Source: Strigamia acuminata (lineage: Eukaryota > Arthropoda > Chilopoda > Geophilomorpha > Linotaeniidae). Taken from it: a stretch of 30,243 nucleotides of DNA. Made by a program: the position numbers and the translations under genes. The stretch is taken from NCBI GenBank assembly GCA_949358305.1, contig CASHSZ010000023.1, positions 1 through 30,243 on the forward strand. Reading direction: 5' to 3'. Below the pieces are notes generated by a model, which was not told the DNA's origin, ran no database searches, and saw only the letters and a list, made by a program, of their open reading frames with translations. Each line of letters begins with the position of its first letter. Position 1 is the first letter of the stretch. Of this stretch, positions 20,612 through 30,243 are shown piece after piece.

Positions 20612-21057
20612 ATTTTATTCGACCTCCCTCCTCTCGTTCTTTTATTTTATTTCATTCCACTTTTTTATTTTATTTTTTTTTTTTTTACTTATTTCTTTCC
20701 ATTCTTCTCTCTTTTTATTCATTCATTCGTTCATTCATTCATTTATTTGGTTCGTTTTGTTTTTATAAATCCAGTCCGCGTCGTCAGGTGCCGCTCTACG
20801 GAGTTTGCGCCGCAGCAAAACAACACCCATCCCTACCTTTGACCCCGCTCGACGGCGTCATTCAATCCGCACGCACCATCGTCGAAAAAGAAAGAAAAAG
20901 AAACGAGAAACGAGAAATAAACCAATAAAGAAAGACGAGCCGACCGACCAACTTTCCCGGTTCGTGTTTGTTTATTAATTTTTTATTAATCAATTAATTG
21001 ATTAATTGATTGGTTGGCTAAACGACCGTTTCGTCCGTTCGTTCGTTCGTTTAAGCC
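20612..21057. other. Intergenic region with candidate promoter of the piggyBac gene
   Basis: T-rich tracts continue to 20760, then a TTTTTATAAATCC TATA-like box occurs at 20760-20772 in front of GC-rich sequence. At 20977-21026 AT-rich DNA with AATTAATTGATTAA and ACGACC matches the element in front of the PHD gene. A GTTC repeat follows up to the ATG. No ORF of interest. Confidence 0.45.
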
Positions 21058-23398
21058 ATGACGGACGGTTTCCCCAAAACGGACGCGGGCGCGCGCGTGT
21101 GGGTCGCCGCGACGACGTCGTACCGGCAGGACGTCGGTTTCGCCGGCGGGACGCCCGGCTACTGCGGTCGCTGCGTGCCGAGCAGCTCGGAGTTCGATTA
21201 CTTCGAGGAGCTGTTCGGCGAGGCGGCCCGTTTCATCGTGACCGCGACGAATCGAGCCATCCGGAGAGAGGCGAGAGAGGAGGAAATGGCGCGAGCGCAG
21301 GTGCCGAGAAAAAAACAACGGTGACGATCCGCGACACTCACTCTCACGCTCGTTTTCGTTTTCGTTTTCGTTCTAGGTGCTCGCCGCGTCGCGGCCACGG
21401 CCACGAGGTCCAAAGTCCAGACGAACGACGGCGGCGACGACGACGACGACTGCTGCCGGTGGGAGCGTCGTGGCCGTTGCCGGTGGCAGCGGCACCCGAC
21501 CCGGGGCGCGGTGCGCGGACCTGAGGGTGCGCCTCACCGCGGGCGACCGGGGGGCGGCCGACGCGGCCGCTCGACGACAATTAGCCCTTCCTCCCCTTCC
21601 TCCTCCTCCTCCTCCTCCTCCTCCTCCTCCTCCTCTTCCTCGGCAGAGGGCACGTGGGCCGGTTCGACCCCTGGCGCTGGACGAGCTGTACGCGTACCTG
21701 GGCATTCTCGTGCTCACCGGTTACAACCGACAGCCCGAACTGCGCCACTACTGGCAGGGCGACAGGCCCGGCGATCTCGGCGCGCCGGCCGTCCGACGAG
21801 CGATGACGCGCCAACGGTTCGAAGAGGTTTCGCGTTATCTCCACTACAGCACGCAGCCGTCGTACCAGCGGCTGCGCGTTGGCGGGTCGGCGGCCGGCTC
21901 CGACGGCGGCAGCACGACGGGAGAGAGGGCGGCGTTCTTGAAGGAACGCGAACGAGACGACGGCACGACGAAAGTCCGTTTGTTCGCCGATCTGGTGAAC
22001 AAGCGCTTTCGCGCGTGCCGCGAGCCCAGCCAAACTCTCTGCGTCGACGAATCGATGATCGCCTACCGGGGTCGATCGGAGATGAAGGTGCGTGCGGGGG
22101 TCGCCCTCCGATCTCGTTTTTCTCTAACGTTCGTTCTTTCTTTCTTTCTTTCTTTCTTTCTTTAACGTTCTTCCCAGGTCCGTCAACCGGCCAAGCCCAT
22201 CAAATGGGGCTTCGAGTTGTTCACACTATGCGACGCGGGCACCGCCTACGTGCTGAACGACGAGGCGCACATCGGCAAACGCGCCAAAATGTTCTTCGAC
22301 CCGGACGAGGAGCCGGAGCCAGAGTGAGTCACTTCGTCGTCGCTGTTTCTCTCCTTCGTTCTCACAATTCCTTCTTTTTCTTTTCTCTTTTTTTCGTTTC
22401 CAGGTACCCGGGCAGCATCATCGGACGCATCGTCGTCTACGTCGCCAGGCACTACCTCGGCAAAGGGCACACGATTGCGTGCGACAATCGATTCACGTCC
22501 GCCGTGCTGTTCGAGCACCTCTTTGCCCGCCACAACACAATGGCCGTCGGGACGCTGCGGTCCAACGCGGCCCAAATGCCGCCCGACCTCCCGGACCCCA
22601 AGCGGTACCGAGCCAACGCGAGAGGTAAACCGCCCGCTCGCTCTTCGCATCGTCGGCCGATTGATTGATTGATCGATTGATTGATTGATTTCACTTCTTT
22701 TTTATTCATAGGCGATTTCCTGCATCGTCAGAGTGGCCGACTGTTGCTTACCTGGTGGAGGGACACGACGACCGTGAGTCTGCTCAGCACGAACGTCGAC
22801 CCGTTGGCGGCGCCCGGGCACGTCTCCCGTCGCATCGGCGGCAACAGGGTGGACGTCCGTTGCCCGGCGCCCGCGCTTTCGTACACGCGCAATTTCCACT
22901 GGGTGGACGTGCTGAACAGGCTGGTCTCCTCGTTCCGCATCGGGCGCCGTTCCCCGTACTGGCACCGGTACTTCTTCTTCCACAAGCTGAACCAAGGTGA
23001 GCGGGGCGCCGTTTGCCACCGATTAATCCGTCGCTAATTAATTCTCGCTTCTCTTCTCTTCTCTTCTTCCAGTGTGCGTCAACGCCCGAATCAATATGCT
23101 CGAGGCGACCTCGGGCGCGCGAGGCGGCCGATCGCAGCTGCAGTTCAGGAGAGCGCTCGCCACCCAACTCGTGTCTCGACGGGAGGGGGCCGTGCCGGGC
23201 GCGGCCCCCGCGCCCGGCGGACCCGTCGTCCACCGGCTCGAACACACGTCCAAGAGCAAGCGGTGCAAGGTGTGTTACGTGCGCCGCAAGGAACGGCACG
23301 AGAGCAGTTGGTGGTGCGTCCCCTGCGAAATCAACCTGTGCCGGCCGAAACACGGTCGCGATTGTTTTCAGATCCACGTGGCCGGCGCGGACAAGTGA
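21058..23398 (+). CDS. piggyBac-type DDD transposase, six exons, 643 residues
   Basis: Exons are 21058-21300, 21377-22087, 22178-22323, 22404-22624, 22712-22996 and 23073-23398. Introns are 76-90 bases, and the joined frame is continuous to the TGA. The protein has the DDE_Tnp_1_7 (piggyBac) layout. It opens with a low-complexity N-terminus, then the domain start LALDELYAYLGILVLTGYNR. The catalytic aspartates follow in order: D305 in LCVDESMIAYRG, D394 in IACDNRFTS and D506 in FHWVDVLN. Last is a C-terminal cysteine-rich domain with C600, C603, C617, C620, C625, H629, C633 and H637. In piggyBac itself the third site is VD..D; here the second aspartate is replaced by N509. Family members cut and paste DNA at TTAA and act in the nucleus. 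No flanking terminal inverted repeats are evident close to the gene. Five introns are unusual for a simple transposon, so domestication or service to a larger element is possible. Confidence 0.93.
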
Positions 23399-23726
23399 CC
23401 GCGACGTTTCCACGACCGAGCGCGCGCCGACGCTCGGGCGGCCAACCGGCCGGTTAATTTTGTTTTATTTCATTCCTCCATTTGCCAGAACGCGGCGGAG
23501 TAGTTTTGTTTGTTTTGCTTATTTATTTATTTATTCATTTATTCCATTTTTTTTGTAAGTTAATTTTATTATTTATTAACAAAGGCAACAATGACGACGT
23601 ATTGTCGATGCCGACAAAGAAAAAGAAAAAAAAGAAAACAAACGAACAAATCAATAAAAACGAACAAAAACAGACAAGTGAAACGAAAACGTGTGAATTA
23701 ATTAGCTCGATCGGCCAACCAATCAA
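23399..23726. other. Convergent 3' ends of the transposase and coiled-coil genes
   Basis: This 328-base gap separates two stop codons on opposite strands. A TTTATT tract at 23518-23545 gives AATAAA signals for the minus-strand gene. An AATAAA at 23653-23658 serves the plus-strand gene, so the 3' ends probably overlap. Confidence 0.55.
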
Positions 23727-25301
<1,575 letters not shown>

Positions 25302-25599
25302 CTGAAAATGGCGTCGAGAGAAAAAATCTGCCGCGTGGCCGGAAAAAGTGTACCCTCTCTCGCGGATGCGACTGTCTGTCTGTCTGTCAGTCAGTCAGTC
25401 AGTCAGTCAGTCAGTCAGTCCGTCAGCTGACGACACGAAAAATAAAAAACAAACGAGCAAACGAACGAACAAATAAATAATAGTAATAATAATAATAATA
25501 ATAATAATTATTAAACAAAAAATAATTAATAACCGGTAACTAATTAACGACGATTAACAACGGCGAGAATGAATGGTAACGACGGCGAACGTTGTCGTT
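25302..25599. other. Upstream flank of the coiled-coil gene with simple repeats
   Basis: The stretch contains TCTG then CAGT tetranucleotide runs (25373-25420) and an AAT trinucleotide run (25484-25510). AT-rich DNA with TAATTAAC (25531-25555) follows, which may be the promoter of the minus-strand gene. No ORF. Confidence 0.4.
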
Positions 25600-25869
25600 G
25601 AAATTGGCGGCGCTTTATCATCGGCCCCGAGTGGCCGAGCGGGCAGGGTGACCTGCCGCACGGAGCTGGTGACCGAGGGTTCGAGTCCCGCTTCCCGCCG
25701 ATTTTTCATTTCTGGCAAAAACTGTATCACAGAAACACTCATATCTATCTTAACATTGTCGAGTCTATTGCACGGTTGTGCGCCATTCTTTCTCTTCAGA
25801 TAGTGAGGCACACTCTCTCGCGAGGTTGCGAGAGGGTGGGGGGAAGTCGGAAGATTCGGCTCTCCTTTT
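25600..25869 (+). ncRNA. Unit B5: diverged tRNA-like element plus two hairpins
   Basis: A box at 25632-25642, B box GGTTCGAGTCC at 25678-25688, T5 run at 25702-25706. H1 is longer than in B1-B4: an 11-bp stem CACTCTCTCGC/GCGAGAGGGTG with loop GAGGTT at 25811-25838. H2 is GGGAAGTCGG/TCGGCTCTCC with loop AAGAT at 25841-25865, one mismatch, followed directly by TTTT. The conserved upstream block is mostly lost (only CGCTTTATCATCGG remains). Confidence 0.65.
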
Positions 25870-26035
25870 GTTTTTATTTTTTTCGTTCATATTTTTGTTT
25901 TTATTTCTATTCTTTTTCTCTTCTCTTCTCTTCTTTTCTTTTTTTCTCTTTTCTTTTTTTTTTTTGTTTTTTCCTCCCCGAGATTCGAACGGGGCTGCCG
26001 AGTCGAGTTGGGTTAAAACAGAAAAGGAAGAAATT

Positions 26036-26336
26036 CGAAGCGACGAAATTCTAGACGGCCACGAGGACGGTTTATCTTCGGGCCCGGGTGGCCGAGCGGG
26101 CAGGGTGACCTGCCGCACGGAGTTGGTGACCGAGAGTTCGAGTCCCGCTCCCGCCGACTTTTCATTTCCGACAAAGCTGTATTGTCAAACACGCATTCCA
26201 CAGCATTTCAGTTGATATTGCCAAATATTGTGCCGTTCCAGTTTGGTCCCTTATTATTTCGAGATGGTGATGATGAACACTCTCCCGCGGGGTTGCGAGG
26301 GGGTGGGGGAGAGTCGAAAGATTCGGTTCTCCTTTT
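26036..26336 (+). ncRNA. Unit B6: diverged tRNA-like element plus two hairpins
   Basis: A box at 26089-26099, B box AGTTCGAGTCC at 26135-26145, T4 run at 26159-26162. H1 is CACTCTCCCGC/GCGAGGGGGTG at 26278-26305 with one mismatch. H2 is a fully paired 10-bp stem GGAGAGTCGA/TCGGTTCTCC with loop AAGAT at 26308-26332, directly followed by TTTT at 26333-26336, an ideal Pol III stop. The upstream block GACGAAATTCTAGACG is retained. Confidence 0.7.
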
Positions 26337-26623
26337 GTTTTTATTTTTATTTTTATTTTTATTTATTTTGTTTTATTTTGTTTTATTTTTTATTTTTTAA
26401 TTTTCAATTTTATTCAATTTTTCTCCCCCCCCCCCCCCCGTCGATCATCGTCGCCACCGTCTCGTGTGGCGGTCGGGTGAAAGGAAAAAAAAAAGAAAAA
26501 AAAAAAAAAAAAAAAAAAAGAAAGAAAACCCTTCGCATCACCTTATCCGCGATGTGTCGGGAGGGCGTCTGAGAACCCACTCGCCCATTCTCAGCGGCCG
26601 CATTTTCCAATTTTCGCCACCGG
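26337..26623. other. Homopolymer-rich spacer
   Basis: It contains a TTTTTA run (26337-26400), a C13 run (26427-26439) and a long A-rich run (26484-26530). Such runs are prone to sequencing and assembly error. No gene is supported. Confidence 0.45.
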
Positions 26624-27316
26624 ATGTCGCGCTCGCGTCACGCTCGTCCGTATCCCTCTCATCCCCACTCGTTGATCGACCTACTGGCTTCTTCGTCTCC
26701 CCTTTCGTCGCTCCTGCCGAGAAAGGTAAGCGAGATCGTCAATCGGATCGGGTCGGGTCGGACCGAAACCAACTCGACCGATCGACACGCGTCCTCCCGT
26801 TTCTCGGCCGCCGACGCGCGACCGGGATTAATTGATTGGTTTGGTTCGGTTCGGTTCGGTTCGGTCCGATCGGCGAATTTTCTCTTTCGTACGTTCGTTC
26901 ATTCGTTCGTTCGCTCACCCGTTTGTTTGTTTATTATTTAAATCTAGCCACTCCATTCGTTCGTCCATTTTTTTTTTTTCCCCGTCAACATCCTCATCGC
27001 CGCCGCCGACATGTCGGGACATCGCCGCGACCACCCTTCGTAAGTTTCGCGACCGTTTAGTTAGTCAGTCAGTCAGTCAGTCAGTCGGTTAGCTAGTTGG
27101 TTAATCGACCAGCCAACCGACCGACTTTCTTTTATCTTTATTTTTTTTTTTCTAAGGATTCCACAGCCGCCGCCGCTGCCACGCTCCATGGTCGAGTGGA
27201 ACCTGGGCGCGGGACGGGGCAGGGCGTCCCGATGGGCCGGTCGCGCGGCCCGCGGCTACCCGTGAGTACCGTGATCGATCAATTACTTGATTTATTTATT
27301 TATTTTAATTTCTTTT

Positions 27317-27352
<36 letters not shown>

Positions 27353-27748
27353 CCACCGCCACCCATCACGCCGGACATGGAGGTGATCGGCGCGGCGGTG
27401 GATGCGGCCGGTCGCTCCGCCGCGGCGTGCAGGGCGGCCGAGGGCGTCGCCCGCGCCCTCGAGTTTCCCGTTCCAGAGGTGGCCATGGCGGTGGGCACGA
27501 CGTCGGTGGTCGTGGCGGCCCGCCTGGCCACGTGGGCGACCCGCGCGGCCTTCAGCTCGGTCGCGGCGGCCGTAGCGGTGGTCGCGGCCACGACGGGCAA
27601 CGAGGAGGCGGTCGACGCCGTCGTCACGGCGACCGGTGCGGTCGGGGCGGCCGAGGCAGCCACCATCGCCGTCGACGAGGCCGCGACGGCGGTAGAGGCG
27701 AGCGCGCGAGGACTCCGTCGTCGCCGCGCCAGGAGCTCAACGATGTAA
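26624..27748 (+). CDS. Four-exon gene for an Ala/Val-rich helical protein, about 232 residues
   Basis: The model is 26624-26725, 26948-27039, 27157-27261 and 27349-27748. The first intron (222 bases) is the longest in the window, the others 117 and 87. The frame is kept and ends at TAA. The first two exons are the weakest part; a start at 27011 (MSGHRRDHP) would give 177 residues with the same downstream exons. Exons 3 and 4 both open on similar proline-rich sequence (IPQPPPLPR and IPPPPITP), perhaps an exon duplication. The last 120 residues are almost wholly Ala, Val, Thr and Gly with a regular spacing of Glu/Asp and Arg, suggesting long amphipathic helices. It ends in a basic tail (RGLRRRRARSS). 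No family recognised, no clear signal peptide. Confidence 0.55.
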
Positions 27749-28079
27749 CCGCCACCACCACCACCATCGCTCCTCGTTCCATTTTTCAATTTTTCAATTT
27801 GTTAATTTGTCAATTTTCTTTAAAATTTTTAGTTTTTTTTTTTTATGTTTTAATGTGCAAATGTATAAACGATGTATAAAGAATGTATAAACAAATATAA
27901 AAACGAACAACATTTTTTTTTTTTTTTTTTTTTTTTTTTTGCGCATTTTATTTTTTGGCCTCAAATCGGCAACGAGGGGGAAAAAAAAAAAAAAATAATT
28001 ATAATAATAATATGATACCGCGGAACACCTGTCCACAGTTCACACGGGGAATGAACAGGCAAATAAATGAACAAGTAGA

Positions 28080-28110
<31 letters not shown>

Positions 28111-28138
28111 ACGAATAAAATTCTCTCGGCCGCCACCC
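27749..28138. other. Convergent 3' region with homopolymers
   Basis: It lies between two convergent stop codons. It contains a T29-type run (27912-27940), a TTTATT at 27947 that gives AATAAA to the minus-strand gene, and an AAAT tetranucleotide run (28078-28112). No gene. Confidence 0.5.
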
Positions 28139-28772
28139 TCAATATTCGATCGAAGAATTTCCGTCGTCGCCACCGCCGCCGTCGGCCGCCCCCTCGTCGC
28201 CCTCGGTCTCGTCCGCATAGTCGTCCGCCATCGGGTCCGTGTCATCGTCCACCATCTCCACCGGCTCCACCGGCTCCACCGGCTCCACCGTCTCCACCCG
28301 CTCCGCCGCTTCCAGCAACCTCCCCTGCATTTCCTCCAGCGTCCTCTCGAATTTCTCCTCCACTCTCTTCAACGTGCTCTCGAATCGCTTCTCCAGTCTC
28401 TCCAGCATCGCTTTCAGCATCTCCTCCGTCCTCGCCACCACCCCCTCGACAGTCGTCTCCGGCGCCGCACCCTCGCTCTTCTTTTCGCCCGACCGTGACG
28501 GCAATGGCGGCGGCAGCGGTCGCGCTGACGCGCCCCCTCGACGCGACTGGAAGAAAAAAATAAAATAAAATAAAATAAAATAAAATAAACAAATTGAACC
28601 GGATTGAAAAATGTCGGGACGCGGTACGGACCCTCTTGATCTTCGTGGGATCGTTGGTTTTCTTTCCGCACTTGGGCTCGTCGAATCCGCCGGCCTTCGC
28701 GAGGTCCCACCCACCAAGCCTCATAAACCTGACGCGCCGCGTACGAGCGGTGGGCGTTCTTTTTTCTTCCAT
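28139..28772 (-). CDS. Two-exon gene for a 182-residue coiled-coil protein with acidic tail
   Basis: Minus-strand exons are 28772-28632 and 28546-28139, with an 85-base intron. The acceptor (TTCCAG) is good but the donor is non-standard (GTCCGT). Frame continuity and loss of coding character inside the intron support the junction. The N-terminus is basic and contains MRLGGWDLAKAGGFDEPK. After the junction comes a Pro-rich linker, then a heptad-type coiled coil (MLKAMLERLEKRFESTLKRV and onward to about residue 130). Four VEP tripeptides follow, then a highly acidic tail (DDDTDPMADDYADETEGDE) ending in Gly/Asp-rich sequence and NSSIEY. Likely oligomeric. No family recognised. The start codon could lie further downstream (MRLGG) if an upstream exon exists. 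Confidence 0.6.
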
Positions 28773-28840
28773 TCGTCTATTAGTATTGTAAATAAAGAAA
28801 TAAATAAATAAATAAATAAATAAATGAATGAACGGAAAAG

Positions 28841-28873
<33 letters not shown>

Positions 28874-29403
28874 AAACAAACAAAAACAAAGACAAAGACA
28901 AAAAAAATAACGAAACAATGGCCGCGCGAACGACCCGGACGAATGCTCGAGGGAAAAAACGAACAAACAAACAAACAAACAAACAAACAAACAAACAAAC
29001 AAACAAACAAAAAATAAAGTAAGGAAGGTTAAACCGAGTTACCTCCGAGCGTCCGATCTGTCCACGTGGCCAATGCTTCTAACGGCGAACGTGCCGGCTA
29101 ATTGGTGTTTGTTTTGAACGAGCGAGTGTCCGGCGAGTGAACGATCCAACGTTGCGCTTTTCGATGAAAATTGTCCGAGTCTCGTGTGCTCATGCGCATC
29201 GTGCGGCGCGCAGGTCCACAACACTGTTTTCACGGGCTTTAAAAATAAATAAACTCGTTTCTCTCGTCTTTCTCCGTTTTGTAGATTTTTATTCGGTTTG
29301 TCGTTTCCCGAGCTGTACAAAAAATCAAAAATAAAATGAAATGCGTAACTTTAAACGAATGGCGACGATGACGGTGACAAATTCTTCGATTCGATCGGTC
29401 GGT
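28773..29403. other. Spacer between the coiled-coil gene and thymidine kinase
   Basis: It contains AAAT and AAAC tetranucleotide tracts (28795-28825, 28964-29010) and a poly(A) run (28839-28872). A GC-balanced stretch at 29036-29235 has no credible ORF. TTTATT at 29288-29293 is a candidate polyadenylation signal for the minus-strand thymidine kinase. Confidence 0.45.
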
Positions 29404-29949
29404 CTATGGCCGCGCCGCGAAACACGCGCGACATGACGGAACGTATTTGTCGGCGCCCCCGATCACTACAACGTCCTCTTCGCCCGACGTCCGCTTCGTG
29501 AACGCCGCTTCCCTTCGGCACCGGTAGCACGTCGCCTCGAGTTTCACGACGTGCTCCGACTTCGGCAGCAATTCGCACACGTGTCCGAACGGGTTTCGTT
29601 TAAAGTCCCCGTCGAGGGCCGCGACTATCACGGTCTTCCCTTTCTCCGCCATTTCTTGACAGAACGGGACCAGGTCGTCGAAAAATTGACCCTCGTCGAT
29701 GCCGATGGTTTCGAACTTTTCCGACTGTTCTCGAGCTTCCGCCAAGTCCCCGATCACGCGCGCCGCTCTCGAGACTCCGGGGTGGGTGACGACTTCCGAT
29801 GAACCGTGGCGATCGTCGATCTTCGGCTTCAATAGCAGCGCCTTTCTCCCTTCGAGGCGCCTCAGGAGCTCCGTCGTTTTCCCCGCGAACATGGGCCCGA
29901 TTATCAATTGGATGCCGCCTCGCGGCTCGTTCTCGGGCGCGAGGGACAT
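29404..29949 (-). CDS. tk: Thymidine kinase, type II (TK1-like), intronless
   Basis: The single ORF encodes 181 residues, close to the usual core length of this family. The enzyme phosphorylates thymidine with ATP to make dTMP in the salvage pathway. Visible motifs are the P-loop GPMFAGKT (18-25), the DEGQFF motif with catalytic E86 (85-90), ALDGDFKRNPFG (111-122), and the lasso/zinc region with C141, C144, C173 and C176. The substrate-binding loop GGADKY (164-169) is also present. All expected residues are present, so it should be active. It lacks the long N- and C-terminal extensions and the C-terminal degradation signals of vertebrate cytosolic TK1, as viral and many protist versions do. 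It is the only gene here without introns. Type II kinases occur in cells and in poxviruses, asfarviruses and other large DNA viruses, so the family alone does not settle the origin. Confidence 0.96.
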   Translation of the reverse strand: MSLAPENEPRGGIQLIIGPMFAGKTTELLRRLEGRKALLLKPKIDDRHGSSEVVTHPGVSRAARVIGDLAEAREQSEKFETIGIDEGQFFDDLVPFCQEMAEKGKTVIVAALDGDFKRNPFGHVCELLPKSEHVVKLEATCYRCRREAAFTKRTSGEEDVVVIGGADKYVPSCRACFAARP

Positions 29950-30243
29950 GCCGTCGCGTCTAAACGAATAAATAGATAAACAAACAAATAGGCGAATAAA
30001 CGAGTCGGTGAAAATGCGAGTCGGGGCAACGAAACCGATTGGTTTGAACCGAGTTCAATGTCGACAAAAACAGAAAAAAAAAAATGGCGGCGGTGGCGGC
30101 GGTGGCGGCGGTGGCGGCGGTGGCGGCGGTGGCGGCGGTGGCGGCGGTGGCGGCGGTGGCGGCGGTGGCGCCGTGCGAGTTCTCGTCCGTCCGTGTGTGC
30201 GCGGGAAAACAAACTTTTACTTAAATTTGCTGGCCAGTTTGTC
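29950..30243. other. Upstream region of thymidine kinase with a 9-bp repeat
   Basis: On the plus strand the unit GGCGGCGGT repeats about nine times at 30085-30168. On the minus strand it would lie in the promoter or 5' leader of the kinase. Closer to the gene, 29962-30003 is AT-rich with AAATAG and AAACAAAC. An ORF through the repeat on the minus strand (Arg-His-rich) is a repeat artefact. Confidence 0.5.

Overview
The window looks like nuclear DNA of a eukaryote, or of a large eukaryotic DNA virus or endogenous viral element. It does not look bacterial. Six protein genes can be assembled, and five of them are broken by short spliceosomal introns: 22 in total, 62 to 222 bases, most under 120, with GT..AG ends and pyrimidine tracts made of TTTC, TCT or CT repeats. 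Fifteen of the 22 introns are phase 0. I cannot name the species. Exons are GC-rich. The spaces between genes are packed with TTTA/AAAT tetranucleotide tracts and homopolymers.

Layout, left to right. Bases 1-2700 are AT-rich with several degenerate tandem repeat families and no convincing gene. Bases 2700-3550 are a transition zone with a long inverted repeat. Bases 3548-6761 are a GC-rich array built from GTTAAC-centred palindromes, with six copies of an 87-bp AT-rich island. A small acidic, three-exon gene lies on the minus strand at 7336-8114. Bases 8932-13680 hold eight tandem copies of a roughly 600-bp non-coding cassette (family A), each with a conserved promoter-like head, a variable hairpin-rich core and a near-invariant terminal hairpin closed by a TTCG loop. 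A nine-exon gene at 14915-18382 encodes a 930-residue protein with two C2H2-like fingers, an octapeptide repeat, an RS-rich segment and a PHD finger. Bases 18983-20611 carry four tandem copies of a second non-coding unit (family B): a tRNA-Leu/Ser-like element with Pol III A and B boxes followed about 100 bases later by two short hairpins. Two diverged copies lie at 25600-26336. A complete six-exon piggyBac-type transposase (643 residues) is at 21058-23398. It is convergent with a four-exon coiled-coil gene on the minus strand (23727-25301). An Ala-rich gene on the plus strand (26624-27748) is convergent with a two-exon coiled-coil/acidic gene on the minus strand (28139-28772). The window ends with an intronless, complete type II thymidine kinase on the minus strand (29404-29949).

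How it might work together. The transposase and thymidine kinase are the only genes with firm family assignments. The other four encode low-complexity, probably nuclear proteins that I do not recognise. The combination of a piggyBac transposase, a thymidine kinase, clustered tRNA-like/hairpin RNA genes, a second clustered family of structured RNA genes and a palindromic repeat array resembles the organisation of large nuclear DNA viruses that have captured or fused with piggyBac (the Teratorn type known from fish). No capsid, polymerase or terminase gene is visible here, so this remains an inference. An ordinary repeat-rich host locus is the main alternative.
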